Part shown: positions 1 through 5,735 of the stretch, piece by piece | Numbering within the stretch: the first letter of the stretch is position 1 | How the letters are laid out: the number at the start of each line of letters is the position of its first letter | Notes under the pieces: generated by a model | The model's input: only the letters and a program-made list of their open reading frames with translations | Database searches by the model: none | What the model was told of the DNA's origin: nothing | Program-made: the position numbers and the translations under genes | Source of the DNA: Eubacteriales bacterium | GTDB lineage: Bacteria > Bacillota > Clostridia > Oscillospirales > CAG-382 | Assembly: GCA_028701715.1 (NCBI GenBank) | Contig: JAQVQF010000089.1 | Span: 1-8,777 of the forward strand | DNA length: 8,777 bases | Direction: 5' to 3'

Positions 1-1694
1 AGCTTGGTACCGTCGGCGACGGCGGTGAAATATTTGTCGTAAATGACATAGCCCGGCTTGGAACCCGCCGGCTTGCGGACATACTTGACACGGGTATAGT
101 CGACCTGCACGTTCGCGCCGCCGCGCGCCGAGGAATGGTAAGCCGCTATACAGGCGGCTTCCGTGTAATCAGCGTCCCCCGGCTCACGCCCTTCCGTATA
201 CAGTATCACATGGCTGCCCGGAAAATGCTTAACATGAAACCATATATCGTTTTTTTCGGCGGATTTGGTGAGCGTGTCGTTCATGATATTGTTTCTGCCC
301 ACCCTCACGGTAAAGCCGCCTGAGGTTTTATATTCAAAAGGTCTGCAGGGCTTTCGCTGGAGCTTTTTATCCTTTTTGCGTATATAGCCGACATTTGCCA
401 GCTCGTCGCGGACAAGCTCCGCCTCCTCGGCGTTTTCGCAGCGGTTAACACAGTCGAGCACCGATTCGAGGTATTGCTTTTCCTCCCCGCTTTCCTTCAG
501 CTGCTCGCATATCGCCTTTTCGGCATTGACATATTTGCGGTATTTTTTGAAAAAACGCTCGGCGTTTTTAGACGGCGAAAGCCGGGTGTCCAGCCCGATT
601 TCCACATCATTCCCGCTGTACCAGTCGGAACACACGCATTTTTCGTCACCCTGCTTTATCCTGTATAGATTGGCGGTTAAAAGCTCTCCGTAAAGCCTGC
701 TTTTATCCTTGTTTTTGCATTCCTCAAGCTCCTCCCTCTGGAGGGCTTCTTTTTTTTCGATACGCTTTATCCTCGCGGATATTAGCTTCTGTAAATCTGC
801 TGTTCTTTCCTTCAACAAGCTTTTCCCGGATTTATCCCGGAAAAATGCGGATGTAAGCGCACAGAGCGTGTCAAAACGCTTCTTTTTATAATTCCCATAA
901 CGGTGAATGTCCGCAAAGGAAAATTCGGCGGCGTTTTCTTCGTTATAAACCGCCGTGGGAACAAAAGCGCCCTTTTCGATAATCGAATACAGCTCCTTAA
1001 CGGCGTTATAAAGCTTTTCCGCTCCGACTTTTTCAACCGTATCATCGCCGTCGCCGGACGCCGAATATACCGTTTCCCACGCGGTGAGCGGTGAAAAGCA
1101 GAAGAAATTGTCTATAAGAAAGCGGTCGGCGCGTTTTTCGGGTGACATTTCACAAAGAAAGACAAATTTTTCAAGGTCAAGGCTTTTCGCCGATATTTTT
1201 TCCTGCGCCGGAGGAAGCTCGTATTCGATACCGGGCATGACGGCGCGTTTGAAGGAAACGAGATCTGCGGAATAAAGCCCTCCCAAAATTCTGCCTCCGG
1301 AGGTCAGTATGAGGTTGGAATACTTGCCCATTATTTCGGCGTAAATCGTCTTTTCGGAAATATGCCCCAGCTCGTCGGGGGAATCGAACACGAATTTTAT
1401 AATCCTTTCGTTTTCCACCGCTTCAATTTCTTTTATTTTACCCGCCTGAAGATGCTTTCTTAAAAGCAGGCAAAACGACGACGGTATATCGTTGGGGAGA
1501 GTCGGTGTGTCGCGCACCGTGATAAAATTAGCGGAAGCCATAAGCGAAACAAACAGATATTTCTTGGTTCTTTCCCCGTAAAGGGAAAATTCCGCGGACG
1601 AGCCGCGGCAGTTTATCTTTTCTATTCGGGCGTTCATTAGCGAGGCTTTCAGTTCCTTCGCAATCGCCGCGCAGAAGAAACCGTCAAACGCCAT
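1..1694 (-). CDS. rqcH: RqcH/FbpA-type NFACT family protein, C-terminus cut by the window edge
   Basis: Reading the minus strand from the ATG at 1694 gives 564 uninterrupted codons to the window edge. The family (Rqc2/RqcH, formerly fibronectin-binding protein FbpA) binds obstructed 50S subunits carrying peptidyl-tRNA and adds alanine tails to the stalled chains. Seen here: an NFACT-N start (MAFDGFF, then RKHL at 79-82 and IYAEIMGKYSN at 117-127); a central charged helical region of about residues 290-440, expected to be coiled coil, with AERFFKKY near 375; and an NFACT-R domain from about 453 with SGGFTVRVGRNN, IWFH at 484-487 and PGSH at 492-495. The expected C-terminal strand is just being entered, so I infer that only some 10-25 residues are missing. 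The start is fixed by a GGAGGTGAT site 5 nt upstream and overlaps the nif3-like stop by 11 nt. Residues 96-97 are Glu-Arg, where my recollection of the family is Asp-Arg. The family call is secure; Ala-tailing activity is inferred. Confidence 0.93.
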   Translation of the reverse strand, partial: MAFDGFFCAAIAKELKASLMNARIEKINCRGSSAEFSLYGERTKKYLFVSLMASANFITVRDTPTLPNDIPSSFCLLLRKHLQAGKIKEIEAVENERIIKFVFDSPDELGHISEKTIYAEIMGKYSNLILTSGGRILGGLYSADLVSFKRAVMPGIEYELPPAQEKISAKSLDLEKFVFLCEMSPEKRADRFLIDNFFCFSPLTAWETVYSASGDGDDTVEKVGAEKLYNAVKELYSIIEKGAFVPTAVYNEENAAEFSFADIHRYGNYKKKRFDTLCALTSAFFRDKSGKSLLKERTADLQKLISARIKRIEKKEALQREELEECKNKDKSRLYGELLTANLYRIKQGDEKCVCSDWYSGNDVEIGLDTRLSPSKNAERFFKKYRKYVNAEKAICEQLKESGEEKQYLESVLDCVNRCENAEEAELVRDELANVGYIRKKDKKLQRKPCRPFEYKTSGGFTVRVGRNNIMNDTLTKSAEKNDIWFHVKHFPGSHVILYTEGREPGDADYTEAACIAAYHSSARGGANVQVDYTRVKYVRKPAGSKPGYVIYDKYFTAVADGTK

Positions 1695-2403
1695 AGGTTA
1701 TCACCTCCGGGACATATTGCTTTACCTTTTCCGCAAGGAATGGGAGAACGACGTTTTCGGTGGCGAAGTGTGTCGCGCATATAAGATTCATGCCGTATTC
1801 CTTACAATCTGTCATGGCGGCGTGGTTTACCTCACCGGTAAGGTAAGTATCCGCGCCTGTTTCCGCCGCGTTTTTTATATAATCCTTGCCGCCGCCGGAT
1901 ATGACGGCGATATTTTTTACCGCTCTTCCGCAATCCAATGTGTTCTGCACCTTTGTTTTAAGGCTTTTTTCGCAAAGCGTAACAAAGGAAGTGAAATCCG
2001 TCTCCTTTTCCAGCGAGCCGTATCGACCGAAGGGGAGAAATGCACAGGCATTTTTTATTCCGAGCGCTTTGCAGAGGCAGTCATTCACCCCGCCCTCCGT
2101 TATGTCCAGGCAGGAATGGTAGGCAAGAACGGATATGCCGTTTTTGGCACAGAAAATAACTCTTTTCCCAACGCTGTCGGATATTGATATATGGTCAAGA
2201 GCGTTAAAAATAAGCGGATGGTGGTTTATAACGGCGTCCGCGCCGGCTTTTACGGCGAAATCTATGACCTCGCTTGTGCAGTCGAGCGCGATTACCGCTC
2301 TTTTAATTTCGTTTCCGCAATCAATTTGCAATCCGTCGGAGTCCCAGCCCTCGCCTGCGCCGAAAAGCTGTCTCAAATATCCGTCCAGCTCGACGGGCTT
2401 CAC
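1684..2403 (-). CDS. Nif3-like dinuclear metal center hexameric protein
   Basis: This 239-residue protein belongs to the Nif3/YqfO (DUF34) family, whose members bind two metal ions; the physiological reaction is unsettled, and GTP cyclohydrolase I type 2 is a common but doubtful label. Visible ligands are His61-His62 in INHHPLIF, Asp100 in YHSCLD followed by GGVND, and His212 and Glu216 in the C-terminal THFATE. The order and spacing match the family, so the metal site looks complete. ISGGGKD near 170 and the YLTGEVNH segment after it are also typical. There is no central PII/CutA-like insertion, as expected from the short length. The start is GTG inside GTGA, overlapping the transketolase stop by 4 nt, with only a weak GGTG upstream, so translation probably depends on reinitiation. 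The usual family WDNVG reads WDSDG (20-24) here. The 3' end carries the ribosome binding site of the next gene, rqcH. Confidence 0.93.
   Translation of the reverse strand: MKPVELDGYLRQLFGAGEGWDSDGLQIDCGNEIKRAVIALDCTSEVIDFAVKAGADAVINHHPLIFNALDHISISDSVGKRVIFCAKNGISVLAYHSCLDITEGGVNDCLCKALGIKNACAFLPFGRYGSLEKETDFTSFVTLCEKSLKTKVQNTLDCGRAVKNIAVISGGGKDYIKNAAETGADTYLTGEVNHAAMTDCKEYGMNLICATHFATENVVLPFLAEKVKQYVPEVITYGV
1700..1708 (-). promoter_or_regulatory. Extended ribosome binding site of rqcH inside the nif3-like gene
   Basis: GGAGGTGAT is a nine-base perfect complement to the 16S rRNA 3' end, placed 5 nt before the rqcH ATG at 1694. It is encoded within the last codons of the nif3-like gene. It is the strongest Shine-Dalgarno site I see in the window and suggests rqcH is initiated independently and well, even though its gene overlaps the preceding one. 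Confidence 0.85.
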
Positions 2404-3341
2404 TTTGAGACACCCAAAAGCGTTCTGACCTTTTTTGCGATACCTTCTCCGGTCAAGCCGTAATACTCAAGAAGCTCTCCCGCCTTGCCACTGCGTCCGA
2501 ACACGTCCTGTATACCGACACGGGCAAGGCGAGTCGGCAGGTTTTCGGAAAGCACCTCGCAAACGGCGGAACCCAAACCGCCGATGACGGAATGCTCCTC
2601 TGCCGTGACAACGTGTTTTGTTTTTGCGGCGTATTTTATAATCGTTTCCGTGTCAAGGGGCTTAATGGTATGGATGTTGACCACCGAAATATTTATACCT
2701 TCCGACTTCAATATATCATAAGCCTCGATCGCCTTGGATACCATAACTCCGGTGGCGAACACGACGCAGTCGTTCCCTTCAAATACCGGCACGGCTTTTC
2801 CAAGCTCAAACTTATAGCTTTCGGGATCGAACACAACCGGCACGGGATGTCTGCCCAGACGACAGTAGACCGGGCCGTCGTATTTTAATATTGCTTCTAT
2901 CGCGGCATATGCCTCCGTGTCGTCGGCGGGGCAGACGACGGTCATTCCCGGGATGGAGCGCATTATGGCGATATCCTCGCAGCATTGGTGCGACCCTCCG
3001 TCCTCGCCCACGGTGACACCGGCATGGGTGGCGCATATTTTCACGTTGAGATGGGGGTAGCCCACCGAATTTCTCACCTGCTCAAAGGCTCGTCCCGCCG
3101 CGAACATGGCAAACGACGAAGCGAACACCGGCATTCCGGTGGTTGCGATACCGGCGGCGACCGATATCATGTTGCCCTCGGCAATGCCGCAGTTTATAAA
3201 GCGTTCGGGAAATTTTTCCGCAAACATGCAGGTATGTGTCGAACCCGAAAGGTCGGCGTCCATTACGACAAAGTCATATTTCCCGCCCAAATTCGCCAGG
3301 GCTCTGCCGTAGGAAACGCGTGTAGCTGTATCCGCCATCAT
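2400..3341 (-). CDS. Transketolase, C-terminal subunit (pyrimidine-binding and C-terminal domains)
   Basis: At 313 residues this is the second half of a split transketolase, which with the gene upstream transfers two-carbon ketol units between sugar phosphates in the non-oxidative pentose phosphate pathway (TPP and Mg dependent, cytosolic). The pyrimidine-binding domain covers about 1-165: RVSYGRAL at 8-15, MDADLSGST at 27-35, then INCGIAEGNM, where Glu55 is the glutamate expected to contact the TPP aminopyrimidine ring. THAGVTVGEDGGSHQ and the later VCPADDTEA are typical. A transketolase C-terminal domain follows from about 190, with VVNIHTIKPLD, TAEEHSVIGGLGSAV and VFGRSGKAGELL. The length equals that of other split TktB-type subunits, so it is not a truncation. 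The start overlaps the stop of the N-terminal subunit as ATGA; a second ATG lies immediately after and has slightly better spacing from the AGAGGTGA site. Coupling would help keep the subunits equimolar. Confidence 0.95.
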   Translation of the reverse strand: MMADTATRVSYGRALANLGGKYDFVVMDADLSGSTHTCMFAEKFPERFINCGIAEGNMISVAAGIATTGMPVFASSFAMFAAGRAFEQVRNSVGYPHLNVKICATHAGVTVGEDGGSHQCCEDIAIMRSIPGMTVVCPADDTEAYAAIEAILKYDGPVYCRLGRHPVPVVFDPESYKFELGKAVPVFEGNDCVVFATGVMVSKAIEAYDILKSEGINISVVNIHTIKPLDTETIIKYAAKTKHVVTAEEHSVIGGLGSAVCEVLSENLPTRLARVGIQDVFGRSGKAGELLEYYGLTGEGIAKKVRTLLGVSK

Positions 3342-4183
3342 TTTTCACCTCTGATTTTACTGAGATTTTCATCAAGCTCTTTTTTTGCCGTCTCGTATTC
3401 CGCGGCCTTGGGCGCCTTGCCGTGCCAGGCGTGCTTATTTTCCATAAATGATACACCCTTGCCCTTGACGGTGTTGCATATTATCATAACGGGCCTTCCC
3501 AAGCCCTCGCTTCTTTTTACGGCGTTATCTATTTCCTCAAAGCTGTGACCGTCGACGATCTCGACATGCCAGCCGAACGCTTGAAATTTTACGTCAAAAG
3601 GGGTGGGATTCATAACATCGCGTATGTTGCCGTCTATCTGAAGACCGTTGAAATCCAGGAACGCCGTGAGGTTGTCGAGCTTATAGTGAGCGGCGAACAT
3701 CGCGGCTTCCCAAATCTGTCCTTCTTCCGACTCTCCGTCGCCGATTATCGTATATACGCGATATTTGCTCCCCGTGATTTTCGCGGCCTTTGCCATTCCG
3801 CAGGCGGCGGAAAAGCCCTGTCCCAGAGAACCGGTGGACATATCCACGCCGTTGACCTTTTTCATATCGGGATGTCCCTGAAGGTAGCTGTCTATATGGC
3901 GGAAGGTTTTTATATCTTCAACGGGAATAAAGCCCTTGAGCGCCAGCGCTGCATAAAGCGCCGGGCAGCAGTGTCCCTTGGAAAGTACAAAGCGGTCCCT
4001 TGCGGGATCGTGCGGGTTTTCGACCGACACATTCATTTTATCAAAGTAAAGGTAAGCTATTATATCCGCGCTGGAAAGCGAGCCGCCCGGATGCCCGCTG
4101 CCGCCGTAATAAACGGCGTCGAGTATAAGGCTGCGTATTTCGGCGGCTTTTTCTTTGAGATATTTATTTTTTTTGCTGTCCAT
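3338..4183 (-). CDS. Transketolase, N-terminal subunit (TPP diphosphate-binding domain)
   Basis: This 281-residue protein is the diphosphate-binding half of a two-gene transketolase. Visible family features: SGHPGGSLSSAD (29-40) with the conserved His31; DRFVLSKGHCCPALYA (63-78); QGHPD (102-106); STGSLGQG (116-123); and the TPP/Mg motif from GDG at 148-150 to Asn179 in DFNGLQIDG. The C-terminal part has NTVKGKGVSFMEN and AWHG, again typical. It ends where the domain ends and its TGA stop interlocks with the ATG of the C-terminal subunit, so the pair forms one enzyme from two chains. The start ATG has a strong GGAGG 5 nt upstream. It is preceded by the only gap of note in the window (45 nt after the pseudouridine synthase), so a separate promoter or simple readthrough are both possible. 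A DXP synthase is excluded by the split architecture and motif details. Confidence 0.95.
   Translation of the reverse strand: MDSKKNKYLKEKAAEIRSLILDAVYYGGSGHPGGSLSSADIIAYLYFDKMNVSVENPHDPARDRFVLSKGHCCPALYAALALKGFIPVEDIKTFRHIDSYLQGHPDMKKVNGVDMSTGSLGQGFSAACGMAKAAKITGSKYRVYTIIGDGESEEGQIWEAAMFAAHYKLDNLTAFLDFNGLQIDGNIRDVMNPTPFDVKFQAFGWHVEIVDGHSFEEIDNAVKRSEGLGRPVMIICNTVKGKGVSFMENKHAWHGKAPKAAEYETAKKELDENLSKIRGEK
3345..3352 (-). promoter_or_regulatory. Ribosome binding site of the transketolase C-subunit
   Basis: AGAGGTGA lies within the end of the N-subunit gene, 3 nt before the ATG at 3341 and 6 nt before the in-frame ATG at 3338. The spacing slightly favours the second ATG. The difference is a single methionine. 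Confidence 0.6.
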
Positions 4184-4228
4184 ATTTTCCTCCGTGAAAA
4201 AACCTTTTGTTTGACATTAATGTTGTTT
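4184..4228 (-). other. 45-nt gap before the transketolase pair, no convincing terminator
   Basis: This AT-rich spacer separates the pseudouridine synthase stop from the transketolase N-subunit start. It contains the perfect 10-nt palindrome ACATTAATGT (4214-4223), an A/T-rich stretch and the Shine-Dalgarno site of the downstream gene. The palindrome has no GC-rich stem and no directly following T-run on the minus strand, so I do not call a terminator. A weak minus-strand promoter-like pair, TTGATA (4249-4254) and TAAAAA (4226-4231) with a 17-nt spacer, overlaps the end of the upstream gene; by itself it is not convincing. Confidence 0.4.
4189..4193 (-). promoter_or_regulatory. Ribosome binding site of the transketolase N-subunit
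   Basis: GGAGG stands 5 nt (AAAAT) upstream of the ATG at 4183. It is a consensus Shine-Dalgarno site outside any coding region and fixes the start of the N-terminal transketolase subunit. Confidence 0.8.
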
Positions 4229-5155
4229 TTAGCTATTCTGAAAAACTTTATCAAGCTTGTCGAGCGTTTTTATAAAATATTCGGGATAAGCCGCTTCTAA
4301 CGAAAGGCTTTTCTTTGTAATGGGATGTATAAACGAAATATACTTTGCGAATAAACACTGCCCGTCAAGGCCGAAAGGGTTTTTCGCCTTCCCATAAACG
4401 GCGTCCCCGGTCACGGGATGACCCATATGCGAAAGGTGCACTCTTATCTGATGCGTTCTGCCGGTTTCGAGAGTAAGCTCGACATGCGTGTAGCCGCGGT
4501 ATCGGTTTATTACTCGCCAGTGTGTAACGGCTTCTCTCGAGCGTTTGGGCGAGACCGCCATTTTCTTGCGGTCCTTTTCGCTCCTGCCTATCGGTAGATT
4601 AATCGTTCCCTTATCTTCCTTTATAATACCGTCGCATATCGCCTCATAACGGCGGGTGAACAGATGATTGGCTATCTGAACGGCAAGCCCGTTATGAGCG
4701 TCGTCGGTTTTGGCGACAATGAGAAGCCCCGAGGTGTCCTTGTCGATTCGGTGGACTATTCCCGGTCTTATAACGCCGTTTATGGAGGACAGCCTGCCAT
4801 CGCAGTGATGAAGCAGAGCGTTTACCAGCGTGCCGTTTTTGTTGCCAAAAGCGGGATGCACCACCATTCCCTTGGGCTTGTCCGCGACAAGCAAATACTC
4901 GTCTTCATAAACAATAGTCACGGGAATATTTTCGGGTTCCGCTTCAAGCTTTTTGGCATCCTGGACGGTTATCTCGATTGTTTCTCCGCCTTTTATTCGA
5001 TAATTTTTTACAGAATTACAGCCGTTAACCCTAACTCCGCCGTCTTCTATGAGCGTCTGAGCAAGGGAACGGCTGATTTCAAGCTTTTCGCCCACAAACA
5101 CGTCGAGCCGTGATCCGGCTGAGTTTTCATCGGTTTTCAGTACAGTTGTTTTCAT
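4229..5155 (-). CDS. RluA/RluD-family 23S rRNA pseudouridine synthase
   Basis: The enzyme isomerises uridines to pseudouridine in large-subunit rRNA. From the first possible ATG (5185) the frame has 318 codons; the chosen start at 5155 gives 308. In the chosen numbering an S4 RNA-binding domain covers about 14-65 (SRLDVFVGEKL, SRSLAQTLIEDGGVRVNG), followed by the catalytic domain: DKPKGMVVHP near 92-101, the signature HRIDKDTSGLLIVAK with catalytic Asp at 138, and the later GRTHQIRVHLSHMGHPV and GDAVYGK. All key elements are present. Three in-frame ATGs (5185, 5164, 5155) all fall inside lspA. The one at 5155 puts the S4 RLD motif at the distance I expect from the N-terminus; the one at 5164 has GGAAAG close by. 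Overlap with lspA is therefore 29-59 nt. Members differ in target site (RluD 1911/1915/1917, RluC, RluA), and the exact target cannot be read from the sequence. Confidence 0.92.
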   Translation of the reverse strand: MKTTVLKTDENSAGSRLDVFVGEKLEISRSLAQTLIEDGGVRVNGCNSVKNYRIKGGETIEITVQDAKKLEAEPENIPVTIVYEDEYLLVADKPKGMVVHPAFGNKNGTLVNALLHHCDGRLSSINGVIRPGIVHRIDKDTSGLLIVAKTDDAHNGLAVQIANHLFTRRYEAICDGIIKEDKGTINLPIGRSEKDRKKMAVSPKRSREAVTHWRVINRYRGYTHVELTLETGRTHQIRVHLSHMGHPVTGDAVYGKAKNPFGLDGQCLFAKYISFIHPITKKSLSLEAAYPEYFIKTLDKLDKVFQNS

Positions 5156-5735
5156 TTTCGCCATTGTCTTTCCGGTCGTATTCATCGGCTTCCGCGTCGT
5201 CGGTATCGGCCTCCGCAGCGGCGTTCGCAGCGGCGGCGTTCGCGGCGGCGGCGGCGGACTTCAGTCTCTTTTCCACCTTGGGTTCAATGAATATAATATA
5301 AAACCCAAGCAGTATCGCCCCCACGGTAATGAACGAATCCGCTATGTTGAATACCGCGAATTTAACGAATTTTGTTTCGAAAAAGTCGGTCACGACATTA
5401 GTTCCGTTCGCGTCGGTAACAAAAATACGGTCTATCATGTTTCCAATGCCGCCGCCGGCGATAAACGAAAGGGGAACGGTAAGCAAAGGGTGCCTGCTGC
5501 CGTGCTTGCGTAAAAACCAGACAATGCCTGTGATAGCCACGCAGGATATTATCAGGAAAACCCATCTGGCATTGTCAAGCATGCCGAAAGCGGCGCCGTC
5601 GTTTTCGACATAGGTGATATTCATTATACCGGGTATGAGCGTAAAGCTTTCTCCCACGTTCATATACAGTCTTACTAAAAATTTTGTAAACTGGTCGAGC
5701 ACAACCGCGCCGAAAATGATGAAAAACGCTAACAT
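5127..5735 (-). CDS. lspA: Prolipoprotein signal peptidase (signal peptidase II) with extended C-terminal tail
   Basis: LspA is an integral membrane aspartyl protease that cleaves the signal peptide of prolipoproteins after Lgt modification. Starting at 5735 the protein has 202 residues. Four hydrophobic segments are visible: about 2-22, 58-75, 84-98 and 130-150. Family motifs: VLDQFTK (12-18), YVENDGAAFG (42-51), GGGIGNMIDR with Asp102, and VFNIADSFI with Asp133, the expected catalytic pair. The frame is open upstream to an ATG at 5819, but those codons lie inside ileS and encode an Arg-rich stretch unlike LspA. The ATG at 5735 has AGGAAAG just upstream and starts directly with the first membrane helix; 5750 is a possible alternative. 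It overlaps the ileS stop by 7 nt. Beyond residue 160 it carries about 42 extra residues, first alanine-rich and then strongly acidic, which the usual 150-170 residue LspA lacks. Confidence 0.94.
   Translation of the reverse strand: MLAFFIIFGAVVLDQFTKFLVRLYMNVGESFTLIPGIMNITYVENDGAAFGMLDNARWVFLIISCVAITGIVWFLRKHGSRHPLLTVPLSFIAGGGIGNMIDRIFVTDANGTNVVTDFFETKFVKFAVFNIADSFITVGAILLGFYIIFIEPKVEKRLKSAAAAANAAAANAAAEADTDDAEADEYDRKDNGENENNCTENR
5208..5255 (-). repeat. Imperfect GCN triplet repeat encoding the LspA polyalanine tract
   Basis: Sixteen codons (LspA residues 161-176) consist almost only of alanine codons interrupted by Asn at 166 and 171 and Glu at 175. The DNA is a run of GCC/GCG-type triplets with the unit GCGGCGTTCGC recurring on the plus strand. 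Such tracts are prone to in-frame expansion and contraction. The triplet register means length changes would not disrupt lspA, nor the downstream pseudouridine synthase, whose start lies further on. Confidence 0.75.

Noticed and set aside
1717..2187. A 156-codon plus-strand frame within the nif3-like gene
   Set aside because: It is wholly antisense to a gene with intact metal-ligand motifs, and the translation looks like an antisense shadow.
4184..4228. Rho-independent terminator between the pseudouridine synthase and the transketolase pair
   Set aside because: The only palindrome is short and AT-only at its centre, with no GC stem and no adjacent T-run in the direction of transcription.
3545..4300. 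A 251-codon open frame on the plus strand opposite the transketolase N-subunit and the end of the pseudouridine synthase
   Set aside because: It lies antisense to clear, motif-rich genes, its translation shows no recognisable family, and it has no good ribosome binding site. Its openness follows from the codon bias of the minus-strand genes.
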